In this document: one piece after another, positions 24,220 to 37,100 of the stretch | Layout: every line of letters starts with the position of its first letter | How positions within the stretch are numbered: the first letter of the stretch is position 1 | Assembly (NCBI GenBank): GCA_018398805.1 | Contig: JAGFBZ010000865.1 | Location: 1,364,001 to 1,428,000, forward strand | Length of the DNA stretch: 64,000 nucleotides | Direction: 5' to 3' | Source of the DNA: Hirundichthys speculiger | Taxonomy: Eukaryota; Chordata; Actinopteri; Beloniformes; Exocoetidae | Translations under genes and position numbers: made by a program | The notes under the pieces: model-generated | Database searches by the model: none | The model's input: only the letters and a program-made list of their open reading frames with translations | What the model was told of the DNA's origin: nothing

Positions 24220-26590
24220 ATGCTGCAGGCAAGGTGCTGGACCGCTGGACCATCATGTCCCGTGAAGAGGAGATCATCACCCTGCAGCAGTTCCTGCGCT
24301 TTGGTGAGACCAAGTCCATTGTGGAACTGATGGCCATTCAGGAGAAGGAAGGTCAGGCAGTAACAGTTCCCTCATCCAAGACAGACTCTGGGATCAGGAC
24401 ATTCATTGAAAGTAATAACAGGACCCGCAGCCCGGGGCTCTTGACACATCTGGAAAACAGTAGCCCATCCAGCATTCACCATTTCGAGAATATCCCCAAC
24501 AGCTTAGCCTTCCTTCTGCCGTTCCAGTACATCAATCCAGTCTCTGCCCCGATGCTTGGCTTGCCCCCTAATGGCCTCCCCATGGAGCAATCTGCCCTGC
24601 GGCTTCGAGAGCCCAGCTTACCAAACCAAGATCAAGTGGAGACCAGTGAATCAGAAGTGTCCCTATCACCCTTCCGCACAGGTCAGAGCCCCAGTCGTGG
24701 AGTACTGGGTGCCCTTAACAACACTGAACCCAAGACAGAACCCAGCAACTGTGCATCACCCATCTCACCCACACCTTCCACCCAGCAGGCTCAACAGCAG
24801 CAGCAGACACAGCTTCAGCAGCAACAGCAGCAGGGCCAACAGCCGGGCCAAAATCAACCTCAGCAACCAAACAGCTTGAGTGACCAGGTCCACCACTATG
24901 TAAAGGAGGAGCCTTCTAAAACCATAACCCACCCTTCTTTCACTTCCAAGATGCACCGTATGCGCCGCATGGGAGCCACCTCACGTAAGGGTCGTGTGTG
25001 CTGCAATTCTTGTGGGAAAACGTTTTACGATAAAGGCACACTTAAGATACACTATAATGCAGTTCACTTGAAGATTAAACATCGTTGTACCATTGAGGGT
25101 TGCAATATGGTGTTCAGCTCACTGCGCAGCCGTAACCGGCACAGTGCCAATCCCAATCCACGGTTGCACATGCCCATGCTGCGCAATAACCGTGACAAGG
25201 ACCTCATTCGTGCAAATTCCACCTCTGGTACGCCGGTCATCTCAAGCAGTAAGAATGGTGGCTTTACGCTCACCAGCCCTGGAAGGCCACCCCTGGGCTT
25301 CACTACTCCACCAGTAGACCCTATACTTCAGTCCCCCCTGCAAAGTCCACTAGTGTTCCCCTCACTTAAATCAGTGCAGCCGGTCCAGCCAGTGCCCCCA
25401 TTTTACCGAACACTCGTGTCTCCAGCAGATCTTGTTAGTCCTCCAGTGTCACTGCCAACCAGCCCCATAATGCCTACCACTACCAATAGCACCACCCTGA
25501 TGGACCAGCAACAGCAGATCCTGGCCGCAGCTGTTGCTTCACACAACAATGTTCAAATGTCAGAAGCAGGCTCTATGTCTCACCGCTTACCCACTCCCAG
25601 TGCCAGCCAGGACCTCACCACTAGCAGCAGTGACCCGACACCCAAAAAGAAACCTAGAAAGTCTAGCATGCCAGTTAAGATTGAGAAGGAAGTGATTGAT
25701 GTGGCAGATGAGTATGAGGACAAAGATGAAGATGATGATGATAACATCCACCATAATCACCACCAGGCAACTCTTCTTCACAACAATGTCAAAATAAACG
25801 GAAACTGTCACAGCAAAAACCACAGTGGAAGTGGCACCGGACACCACAGTGGTGGCAGTGGGCAGCATTCCCCCTCCCAGGGTGAGATGAGCCCTGGCTT
25901 ATCTTTCAGAGGAATAATGAGACAAAGTGAAGATGAATGCAGGGAAGGGACTGGTAGTGACAGCAGAGGCGGAGCTTCTGAGCTACGGTGTATGGACAGT
26001 TTTACCTCTGAGGACCAGGACAATGAGAGAGACTTTGAAAATGAGTCTGAAACCTCAGAGTCCAAGATGTTCTACCGAGATGAGCTCATGGATGTGGATG
26101 AACAGCAAAAGCATAGCAGGGGTGAAAGAGTTCTGGACAAGGAACACGACAATGAGGGTAGCGATGAAACTCAGATGAGAAAAGAAATAGAAGGAAACGG
26201 CCATTCCTCACCCTCCCCTCACCAGCCAAATATCAAGATTAAAGAGGAACTCAGTGATCCAACTTACGACATGTTCTGCATGAGCCAGTATGGCCTCTAT
26301 AATGGAAGCATGGCAGCAGCTGCCGCTGCTGCGAGCATGGCTGCTCTGCATGAAAGCTTCATCTCTTCCATGGGATATGGTGCCAGCCCACCCAAATTCC
26401 CTTCTTCTCAATCACCAGAAGGAGACCCATGTTCAAGTCCTGACCCCAAGATCTGCTATGTGTGTAAGAAGAGCTTCAAGAGTTCCTATAGCATGAAACT
26501 GCACTACAAGAATGTGCATCTCAAAGAGATGCATGTGTGCACTGTGGCCGGCTGCAACGCTGCTTTCCCCTCCCGGCGGAGTCGAGACAG
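24219..26590 (+). CDS. bnc2: basonuclin-2, large penultimate coding exon (partial gene)
   Basis: Basonuclin-2 is a nuclear C2H2 zinc-finger protein thought to regulate transcription and possibly RNA processing. Zebrafish and human genetics tie it to pigment patterning, skin and urogenital development. The exon opens after a TATAG acceptor with [10 protein letters not shown], which matches my recall of BNC2, and continues with a block (exon residues 14-50) shared by both basonuclins. The first finger pair is at 25002-25169: C-X2-C-X12-H-X4-H, then C-X4-C-X12-H-X8-H. A basic motif, PKKKPRKSS, is at 25641-25667; in basonuclin-1 the equivalent serines are reported to control nuclear localisation. 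The acidic and His-rich stretch is near 25700-25770 and a seven-Ala run is at 26313-26333. The second finger pair starts with C746 (26454) and is cut by the donor: the exon ends in AG of an Arg codon before GTTAGT. Residues around the second pair match BNC2 rather than BNC1. The frame is open for 790 codons. The N-terminal exons are not in the window. Confidence 0.95.
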
Positions 26591-26596
26591 GTTAGT
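26588..26596 (+). other. bnc2: 5' splice site ending the large bnc2 exon
   Basis: The sequence CAG|GTTAGT is a good donor. The junction is phase 2: AG joins G at 32907 to make Arg. Without splicing, the frame reads only about six more codons before TGA at 26607-26609. Confidence 0.9.
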
Positions 26597-29500
26597 GCTA
26601 CAACTTTGAGATGTAAGAGTCTGATCTTAATGTGTCTTTGACATTTGCAGGTAGGTTTAATTCGGTTTTTGGTGCGATTGCATGACATTGGTCTGCAAAA
26701 TAAAATATACTTTATGGTTTTAAATTACAGTGGGTATTATAAAGTCTTGTCAAAATGCAGTAACATTTTTAATTTACCGTAAGTAAATAACCTAAAGTTC
26801 AACGTGATGAACATTTAATAGCCTATCACAAACATCTGCTCTTGATATGTTATCACCTAACATCTGTTCACTAATAGAAAACTAAAAAAAGGCTACTGGG
26901 GGACATCTGCTCAGAGTCAAGTCAAACTTCTAGTGCCATGGAGGGAAACACAGATGCATATATCTAAAAACACTCTAGACTACATACATCAAACCTCCAG
27001 CTGCAGTGTGTTGTTTATCCTGTGCTCACCTTGTCACACCGAGATGAAGGTGCATACATTAACGTCGACAGTGGTTTGTCAAGCCACTGCATTTATTAGC
27101 GCATAAGAGGTGAAGTTAACCATATTCACCTGGGCTTGTTAGCACATATCAGTCCCACATCCTCAGTCTGAATATTTAGGCTGGAGCAGCACTGACAGCA
27201 GGTTGATGTCACGTGCTGGAGATACAGAACATCACTGGTACCCAGAGTGAGTACTGGCTCCCCAAAGGGTTGTTTGTGTACAGATTAACTTGGATGTTTT
27301 TACATGTATATACTGTATTCTGTTTATCTCTTTAACAGAACTCATCTATTCTACACATAAGCTAATTGTGTACTGTTCTTTAACAGAAAATTGAGATGAA
27401 AAAAAAAAAACAAACACACACACACCAAAAGAGGTACAGTTAAATAAGAAAAACAAACTTACTGGTGTGAGGGCATTTTACCAGTTTCTTTCTTCTTTTG
27501 TCTCAGTCACACACCCTCTCTTCTCCTCCTCTACCTCCCTCCACCTAAACCTGCTCGTCTTTTTCTACTCGAAGCCTTTTATTCCTTTTGCTATTTTTGT
27601 GGCATCTGTTCTTGGCACTGTTTTTTCATTAGCAGCATGTAAATGGAGCCGCTGATTCTGGGACTATTACGCTGGATGTGAGAGGGTGACGGGGGTGCAG
27701 AACAGGAGACAAGTTAGCGTCCCTAAATGTGAAGCCCTACTGTTCACCCGACAAAGCTTTGCCGAGAGCAGCAAAATGAAAGAAGTGTTGTAGCATCCAC
27801 TGCCTCACCGTGGCTTCCTGCCACCAGTGAGTGTGTTAGCTCCCATCTAGGCTTTAGAAATAGTAAAAGCCTAAGGCGAGACCAGTCTGGTGTGCAACAT
27901 AGGCATACACATGCATGTACACTTACCTTCACATATACACACTTTCACTTACACACACATATACAGGGGTGTGTGCATGACAGAATATAGAGATTGGAGA
28001 GAGCGTTAGAGTACGTCCTTTGGGGAATTTATCAAGTGAACAGGAATTACACAAGTTAAAAAAAAAAATCCTCAAACAAGTTCACGCAGTAAAGTGTGAA
28101 GATATTTTTCAAATATCTTCAAAACCCAGAGATGAGTGAGCTGCTGTATTCAAGCACAAGCAAGTAACGTATAAGGTTATAATGTCTTTTCAGTTTGGAC
28201 ATGTGTGACATTTTATTAATTCCACCGATGGAAAACACCAGCATATAAATGGCACTAAAGTACAATGATCTAAGGGATACGGGAGACAGAGATAACGTTT
28301 TTTTGTCAAGAAGCGCTAACCTACACATTTTTAATCGGTAGAGTCATTAGGTGGATGAGTCAAGCCCAAACCTAGGAAACCGTTCCTGTACAGTTTCCTA
28401 ACAGCATGTGGGACATATTACTCTGCCACGGGTTCAAACTGGGAACTAAACAACAGTCCTGCATAAATAGAGAATCCTGGGGCTTTAAGGCGAGTCCATG
28501 CACAAGCTGTGCGCTCATCAAATCTGTCCCCGGATAATTCTTTAATGACATAATGTGTATTTGAGTGTAATGGAAGCAATAAAATGGGAATATAATTTAG
28601 TTGTTTTCATCAGAGTGTTTGCTCTGATAAGATTAAGAAACTGGAAGTACAAATTTATATGCACAAAATAATGTTTGAATTTTTATTGCTTGTAAATCTG
28701 ATAAGTTAACCTACATATTTTCCCCTAATTAGATTTGTTTCCAGACTGCGTTGGCAGAAACATTTAATAAGCAGGTCTTTACAGCAGTTCATCTAAGACA
28801 AGAAGAACAAGATGAAAGCCACAGTTAGGAATATTTAACTCCTAGTGATTATTTGTAACTTTAATCTGTAATTTTTAATAAAAAATAAATAAATAAGAGC
28901 GTATCAGTGCTTTGTTTTCACAGTTGATTAGTATATAGTCAAGGAGCTCTGCCGGCTGTTAACATCAAGCACCTGGAAAGTCCTCTGCATATCTGATTAG
29001 TCCATTGAGCGATTGAACAGCCAAAGGCACGTAAACACGCCATCACACAAGATCAAAAGCTTGTGTGTCAAAGAAAACAGAGGAGGGGTCGCATCATCTA
29101 CAGAGGAAACCACCAGCAGCTGATGACACAGTCAGAGCAGACCGTACCGTAAATATATTACCCAGAGAGATCTGTGGTGTTCAGCTTAGATGTTTACATG
29201 GTTGAATAAACTTGCATGTAAAAAAAAAAAAAAAAAACATTCTCCATAAATAACTATCCACATCTATTCACAGAAAAGGATCACTTTAAGTGGCCCTGAG
29301 CAGGCATGCACTCTGTTTTTGAGCATAAAGTAGAGAGCTATTTAAGTGCGTGTGTTTGGTTTTACTGTACGGCGGGGTGTCTTCCGTCACCCTCCTTGCT
29401 GTCTGCTGCACAGAGGTAAATGATTGCAAATTTATTTTGGGGAGTGAGTGGTGTCGACACAAGTGATGAAGAAGCTGCGTGATAGAGCCGGAGAGGCGCT

Positions 29501-32500
29501 TACCAGTTGTCATCACTGTTATTAGTCTTATTTATCATCATTTTTAAACTGGTGACAAGGCTTTCTTTGCTGTTCTTGCTCTTATTATACTATCCAACTT
29601 TTATTTTTAACTTTCACTCCAACATTTTAACTTGCTCTTTCTGTGTTACTGCAGTAAGCAGGTGTCCTCCCTCTAAGCACATTCCCATGGTGCAGTCATG
29701 CAAGGTCCGTAGTCCCTGCACAGGACCACTGCAAATGGAGAGAGAGAAGGTTAATTATGTTGGAGAGTCTTGTTCCTCGCCTCTCCGTCCTCACTCCAGC
29801 TTCCTCCTTTTCCCTGGGTCCCCTCACAGCATGTGGGACCCAGCTCTTTTGCTGCACAATCGGCTCTGTGTTTGTCTCTGATAAACAAAGGGAATACTGC
29901 TCAGAAAGAAAATTTGTTAGCAAATGACACTCAAACCCTGCAGAGTAAAAGGCAAAAGCTTGAAATTATTACATCCTTTTGGACAGTCTCTGATAGCTTA
30001 ATTGTAAATTCATTTTAAGGAGAATAAAGGAAATAATTTTACTCTTAGATGAAGAACATATTGACACCAGTCCTCACACAATATCATCTGAGGAGTTGCA
30101 GTTATAAAACTACAAGTAGATTTAAATTACAACTTGATTTTCATGCATTTTTAAATGCATTTTTAATCCTTATTAATTTCCTTAAGAATCCTAAAACCAA
30201 TTGGAACATATGCTGTTGAAGAGATTGGGGGGAAAAAAATACCAGGAAGATATAACAGTACCAGAGTGATAAATGTTGCTAAAATTCCTGTCCTCCCACT
30301 CACACCTAAAACCTCATAACACACCCCAAATGACAGGAAAGACAAAGAACCTCTGGTGTCAGTTTGGTACCACTCAGCCCTCCGTCTCATTTACACATTA
30401 TGAGTCATTTAGATGACATACATGGATGTAGATACATATGCATAGACATTCACGCTGACACAAAAGCAAGGGCAAGGGCCATCAGATGAACTTAAAGATG
30501 ATTAACGCCGATTGGGACAGGCGCACTCTCGCTCTCCCTCCTCTGCACAGTCAAAAATGGGCTCTCCGGAGGCCTCCCCCATCTTTTGGACGAAGATGAG
30601 ACTGTCAAATTGGTTTGCCAGTCACATTACTGGCCAGCAGGGAGGTACTGTAGAGAAGGAGGGTTGTTGGTGGATGAGAAGACAGCTTTCTGAAGAGGAG
30701 TGATGGAGGTGGAGGAATGGAAGGGAACAGGAAGTGGGGCAGAAAGTCTAAATCTGATGAATGAGAGGATGAGGGCATTATGTCCTCTGTGTTTGGATTC
30801 AGTGGTCTTATTTTGACTGTTTAGGGGAAGAAAATACCCCCAACACAGTTGAGTAAGAGTGTTGATTATTGTGATTATAAACGGGGCTCTCTTTCTCCTC
30901 TCCAACTGTTGTAATAAATATTTTTTAAATGGCTGGAAAAAATGACAAACTCTAAAGATACCTTTTATTCTATTTTTTTTGTTTGTTTTGTTAAAAAAAA
31001 GTTCTACTGATAAGTATGTTTTTTTTTTGTTTTTTTGTTTTGTTTCTTACTTAAATTCAGTATTTTTCAAGGAAGGTTGTATGGATTTTGACTGTCTGAA
31101 ATGGCTACTGTAACTTTTCTGCAGACTACTTACTGCATGAAATTTAGCATGTTTTACTTTACTAGATAGCCATGGTTAATTTAGAGCTTATTAGCAGTGA
31201 GAAGGTGTTGTTTTAGTTTTGGACGCATGTTGCGATGGACCTGACTACCTGAGCATCATCAACAGCATCCCAGATCTCAACCTTTACTAAGCAAATCTGT
31301 GCCCCCTCTTCAAATCTCAGGCCTGTTGTGTTTTTCTGCGAAAACTGTGTCCATTTTCCTATTCATTGACTGCAACATGTTTCAGACTGTTTAGAAACAC
31401 TCTGGACTTTCACAGTCATCTGTCCACACATGCATTTGACATTCAGTGATGCTGCCCAACAGACAATGAATCATGACTCCCATCTTTTATCCATAAGTTA
31501 ACTCCATATGGTCGCAACTCCACCTTCAAAGGAAAAAGAAGAACAAAGGACCTATACAGTCTTTTTGAACGTAGTCTCACTGTATAGAAGTAGTTTTCCT
31601 TTTTTTTCACACAAACAGACAGACATGAGTGAGTGCAAATGCACACATGCAGCGACAGCCACGGCCAATCAATTTGCCACGCTCCCTTTCCACAATGCTG
31701 ACGATGCTCGAGTGGACGGGCTCCTGGTTGCTTGGTTCACAGAAAAGGGTCCCTCAAATGAATGTATTTTTACCTCTTGCAGGACAATGTCGGATAGGGA
31801 AGTAAATAATTAAAGGAAAGGGACCCTTTTTGACTACATCAACCCTGCCACTGCTGGTAAGCTCTACTATCCATTGTGACTCCATTTTCCCCCGTCCTGC
31901 TAAGGGCAACCTTATTCTTTCTTTTTTTTTCTTTTCTTTCATTTTTTTTTTTTAAATTTGGTTTGCTTTACACACGTGACCTCCCTGCATGGAAACCCTT
32001 CACATTAAAGGCACTTGGTGTTTGCACATTTTTCCAATTTGATCTAAGTGCTGTCCTGATATGAGAGGACTGGGCCTTGTTTGTCATACTTGACGCTGGT
32101 TATTGGTTGCTTAAGTTTCCTTTAAGTGCAGCATATTGTGACATGTGTACCGTACTCCCTGTTTTTTTTTTTTAAGTCCTACTTGGCAACTGTGAAAGTG
32201 GAGTTTAAATGTAATTGATTTGATTTTCAAGCCCATTTCACCTCGCACCTTTTAGCATGGCTTTGTATGCTAACTAAATGTAACCCGGCTTAAGCATGGC
32301 ATTCTTCATAGAGTTTCTCTCATCAGTTGTAGCACATTGAGTGATACAGTTTGCCTTGTGTTTGGGAAAAATGCCCATCTTAATTAAATACGGGGCTACA
32401 TAAAGACATGTTCATTGAGGTGCTCGATTAAGCCACCTCCAATAGAGAATGAATGCGATAATGCTGTCAGGGCCTTGTGCTAATATGCTATCCAGTTCCC

Positions 32501-32906
32501 CTCGATTATCACATTACCACAGCTCCAATCAATTGATAAACTCCCATTCAATATGGTGGAGTATTTAATTGAGTCAGAGTCTATTGGATTTGAGGGCTGT
32601 GCAGTGCAGACATGCTGACAGTGGTAAACACTAGCAGGATGCTCTGTCTCTTTGCTTTGTTAGTATACTTTCTCTGAAGAGAGCTGTTTGGTGGATTTCT
32701 CTCTGCGTGAGTGTTTTTGCACCTGTATTGGTAGTAAAAAACAATTACACATGTAGTAGTTTGGAACGAAATAAGTAGAATAACCTGGCAACAGCAACAA
32801 TAAACTGTTCTGTTTTAATATGGTTCTTAATACCTGAAATGTAACCTTTATTGTTTACACCGTGGCAGTATTCTAATTTACCACTCTGACTGTCTCTTTA
32901 CATTAG
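26591..32906 (+). other. bnc2: last bnc2 intron (6.3 kb)
   Basis: This is a GT-AG intron that splits the second zinc-finger pair. I see no coding exon in it; the short ORFs are chance. It contains simple runs (A-rich near 27400, T-rich near 31015 and 31930) and a lower-repeat stretch near its 3' end (32230-32600) listed separately. An alternative last exon could be hidden here, as mammalian BNC2 is reported to be heavily alternatively spliced, but nothing in the sequence singles one out. Confidence 0.85.
32230..32600. promoter_or_regulatory. candidate conserved noncoding stretch near the last bnc2 exon
   Basis: About 370 bases of mixed sequence without simple repeats, containing TCTTAATTAAATACGGGG, GTGCTCGATTAAGCC, CCAATCAATTGATAAAC and GGAGTATTTAATTGAG. 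The density of ATTA/TAAT cores and lack of slippage runs fit deeply conserved regulatory DNA, but conservation was not tested. Confidence 0.3.
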
Positions 32907-32907
32907 G
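32885..32907 (+). other. bnc2: 3' splice site of the last bnc2 exon
   Basis: The tract CTGACTGTCTCTTTACATTAG precedes the exon base G at 32907. The AG is at 32905-32906 and it restores the reading frame of the preceding exon exactly. Confidence 0.9.
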
Positions 32908-33717
32908 CACAGCTCCAACATCAACCTGCACCGCAAACTGCTGACCAAAGAGCTGGACGACATTGTCCTCGACCCCCGACTCACGCCACTGCCCAAGGAC
33001 CTGCGAGCCGAGATACTGGCCAAGATCTATGCTGGGCATCACATGGGCTTGGACCCTTTGGCCAGGATGGGCATCGGAGGCCCCAGCCTCGGACTCCCTG
33101 GTTTCCACCACAATAGATATTCCCCCATGAGCAATGAGTATCCCCACCATCTTCTCAATCAAGACCTGAAAAACCACCAGACCAATGGCCTCTTCCAGGG
33201 CCAGCCAGACGACTACATGGTGTTGGACCTGAGCACCACATCCAGTGTTCAATCCAGCAGCAGCGTCCAGTCCTCCCATGAGTCAGAAGACGGCAGCGAT
33301 GAAGGCATCCTATTGGATGACCTGGAGGAGGAGGGAGAAGAGGATGAGGGCAACAGCGAGGGAGAGGACTACTCCCAACGTACCAGGGGGCGGGCTGAAG
33401 AGGAACATCAGGATGAAACTGGAGAAGTAAAAGAAGGACAAGGTGAGGAGTTGGACCCTTCCTCCTCACCACTTCTCCTTTCGTCCATGGGGGCCACTAA
33501 TGGCAGCAGCACTGGGATCCTCTGTAACATCTGCCACAAAATGTACAGCAACAAAGGGACCCTGCGTGTGCACTACAAGACTGTGCACCTGCGTGAGATG
33601 CACAAGTGCAAAATCCCTGGTTGCAACATGGTGTTCAGCTCTGTGCGCAGCCGTAACCGACACTCCCAGAACCCCAACCTCCATAAAAACATACCCTTCT
33701 CTACAATAATAGACTAA
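32907..33717 (+). CDS. bnc2: basonuclin-2, last coding exon with stop codon
   Basis: The exon follows a pyrimidine-rich CATTAG acceptor. Its first base completes the split Arg codon, and the next residues, [18 protein letters not shown], supply the His ligands of the second finger pair. Then come a diverged linker, a VLDLS motif at 33220-33234 that resembles the PxDLS motif bound by CtBP corepressors, a Ser-rich run, and an acidic Glu/Asp tract near 33310-33370. The third finger pair begins at Cys 33523 ([20 protein letters not shown] and onward) and ends with [16 protein letters not shown], the highly conserved BNC2 terminus. The TAA stop is at 33715-33717. The exon adds 269 residues after the split Arg, giving 1060 residues in the window. 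That is longer than I recall for the same part of human BNC2, mainly from low-complexity insertions in the large exon. CtBP binding is inference; the family assignment is strong. Confidence 0.95.
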
Positions 33718-34188
33718 AAATTGACTTGTACTCCACCCTCCTGTCAGTTTGCCCATTCCTCCTTTCATTCCTTATCCGTATTTCTCCTCAAATTAGCCCT
33801 GGCACAGGACTATCAAATACAACCTATTGCCTGTATGCCTCCTGCCCATCCTTTTCAAGTCATTGCAAGACACTTCTATGTCCATCTATAAAATTAGTTG
33901 ACTCTAAATATAGTTTATAATTATGTCATATGACTTTCATTCTTTGGAAGAACAGGATGACATTCATAGGCATGGGGTATGTTTTATTTTTTCATAAGCC
34001 CCTCCATCTTTTCTTTTTCTACCTTCTCCCAACTTTGTGTTCATGTTCATCTCCAAAGAATCCATTCAGACTTTTATTTGTGAGTTTGCCTGCAGAAACA
34101 ATAGTATTGAAAAAAGAAAATCTTCTTGATGTTTTTGTGTAATGATAGCTTTTAAATGAACCCCGTACAAAAGCATGACAGCTTCATC

Positions 34189-34196
34189 TGTAAATA
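34189..34196 (+). promoter_or_regulatory. Pumilio-type motif in the bnc2 3' UTR
   Basis: TGTAAATA fits the Pumilio consensus TGTANATA. It lies about 470 bases after the stop codon in a T-rich context. The motif is short enough to arise by chance. Confidence 0.25.
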
Positions 34197-37100
34197 ATGT
34201 CCCAAGAGGCTTTTGGTGTAAGAGTTGTGTTGATGGTTGTTTGCTTCTTTTTTCTCTCTTTATGGCTTTATGTTACAGCCCAGAACACTACTTCCAGCTA
34301 TAGGCAAGAAAGAGGTAGCATCTTTATAGCTTGACTCCTTTACGTTAGCTTCAAAGACAAGTTTAAACTGAGTCCTAGGGGAAAAAAGAATATCACGTGA
34401 CTTGTTTTAACTGCTTGTTAGATATTCAGAGTTTGCCGGCATGCTTTTTTTAGGCTCCTACACTGATATCATTCTCTGTATTTCTATATTTTTTCTTTTT
34501 TTTTTTTGTCTGTTATGTTTATGAGCTTTCGTATACCAATTCAGTTTTTGCACTTTGCATCTATACAAGGGGATGTGTAATATTATTACAACGAGGACTT
34601 TTGCAATGGTGAACTTGGGTGATGCTCGGGGTCATTGATGGCTACAGGGGAAGTGGCAGTACCTTGAACATGCTTGCATCAGTTTCTTTTCGCACATGCT
34701 CAGTTTCAATCGCAGTTTCACAGCAGAAAGCATCTTTGCCTCTGAACAAAGCCTGAGATCTTATACCCCATTGCTCTACAACGTACTCAAAACATGGCTT
34801 CGAAATGCTTTGCTTCAAAAACAAATCCAGGTCTGACTAAGTATGAACTTCTGTTTCACAAACACAAAGGAGATAACAGGAGGAGTTGGTATCTCATCCT
34901 CTGTTTGCTGAAGGAGTAATGGATGTTTGTCATGGTCTCCAAAATTGCTTCCTGATTTTAGAGTGGGTTAATCTGTCTTCACCATCCCAACAGAGTTTGT
35001 ACTCATAAAAGTAGTGTCCCTAAGAGTTAAAAGCAGAGAAAAAAAATGATGAAAATAGTCCTTCAACTGTGACCAAAATATAGTTGTTTGCTTAAGAATA
35101 GCTCTTTCAGTGTGACATAGTGATTAAATCAGCCCAGTTTGATCAATGTGATGCACTTGAGTCTTAAAACATTAGCTGTGATGTTTCACTGTGGGTTTCC
35201 ATTGCTCAGCGCCACCTTTATATATATTGTTGCCAATTTTCTTCTGTTGGTTGCAAAGATTTTCTTTTAACGTGTCCATGACTGTCTCACGGTACAAATA
35301 TTACAAGTAATTGGACAAAGTAGCCAAGGGACGGGGTATTTATTAGTGGGTGATATATCTTCATGGAGATGTTTTGTCCAGTAAAAGATTATTTGTTTTG
35401 TAAAATGGCAAAAAGTAGACCTTGTTCATCAGTTTGACTCGTTTATCAATGTATTAGCAATGCTATGTGTTACTATACAAGGAGATCTTCTCTTACTTAA
35501 CTGGTGCTACATAAAGTGGGAAAATATGCAGTGTTATGTGGTGTGTTGTACAGTATTCACAACACTTTACATCCATAACAGTATTGAGGTCCTCTTATTT
35601 CACCCTTAAACCATTTTGCTGTACAGACGTGACCCATCCTGTTGAAATATTTCATGTACTTCTTTTTAAGTCTCCTACATGATACACAGTTTCTAGTCTG
35701 CTCCTCTCAGAGATAAAGAGGGCAAGAGAGAGAGCTGAGGCTGATGGAAAGGTTGCGGAGGTGGAAGGCTGACTAGGGAGGAAAGGATGACAGCAACGAT
35801 CATTAAAAATGTGCTGCTTCTCTGTTACCTGGAGGCGTCCCGCCATTCCAGCTTCTTCTGTCTAATAACTCACTTGTCACTTCGTTACACTGCCAGACGT
35901 CAAGCTTGCTGACAAGACTGTGACACCGACAGAAGGAGAAAAAGAAGGAAAGAGACTGTGTGCTCTGAACAATTTAATTTGACTCAGTCAATTAAGCTGA
36001 GCTCAATTCATCTCTTCATTTTCAATGTGTGCTTATTCTTCTTCAGGGTCGGTTGTAATTTAATTCACTTCCTTTCTCTTGTTCTATTTTTCTCTTTGTC
36101 TGTCAGAGCACAGTCATTTAACAACCGCCTTACCCATTTCTTCAACCCGCCACTCACTTACCACCTCCACACGCCACAGTGGAGATCCTACAGGGACACA
36201 CACTAATAGTGTATGCTTAAGTTCACCGGACGGCCATAGCATAGGAAAAAGGGATGGGTAATTGCCTGTTTATCCCAAGTGAAGGGAAAATTGAGTACAG
36301 GAACCCCTGGCTTCTCCCAGGAGTGGGTTTCACTGAGGCGCTCGCTGCCTCATTCGCTCATTCAGTCCCTCAGGCCTTCGCTCTGGCAGAAATAAGAAAA
36401 AAGTGCTCGTACAGGAACCCTGCTGACAGCTGTCTCTCTAACACACAACCATGCAAACACAGAGGAAAGTGGTACACACTCAGAAGGATGACAAGCCCTA
36501 GATGACTTGTTAACCTGTGCTGATTTACCCGGCAGGGTCAAAGATAAATCTTCTCACTCTTGTTTTAGTATTAACATCAACATAACTGAAGCTGCCACTA
36601 TTTACAGGAATAGTTCTCTATGAAGAATGGTGAAAGCTACAGTTGAGGCAGACATGGAGCATTCAAAAATCCTAATTTTATATGTTTTTCTTTTATAAAT
36701 ACTCCAAGACTGATTTCAGGATTATGGAAAGATATGCCCCTTTCAGACATGTGTGATATTAATCAAGTAGGAACAGAACGTACGGGTGTCATGTTTGAAC
36801 GCTTCTGAGCAGCACCTGAAGATTCCCCTCTCTGTTAACTGCATCTGTCCACTTCAGTTTTATTAAACACAATGCAGCATGCTCATTAGGTTGAATTTAA
36901 ATTTTCACGGCCAAATGACATTGTTCTGAAAAGAAGAAAAAACGAAAAATTGCAACTCCAGGTGGACTTGCACAGTTTCGTGTGCTGGTCGGCGTCTCTA
37001 ACAGGAGTGATGGTGAACACGGTGTCCTCAGGTGAAGTAAAAGATCTTGTTTTTCTCAAACTGATTAAACAGCTTCTCTGTTTCTGCTCTGTTCATGAAA

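Noticed and set aside
24556..26496. Several out-of-frame ORFs on both strands within the large bnc2 exon
   Set aside because: They are shadows of the real reading frame.
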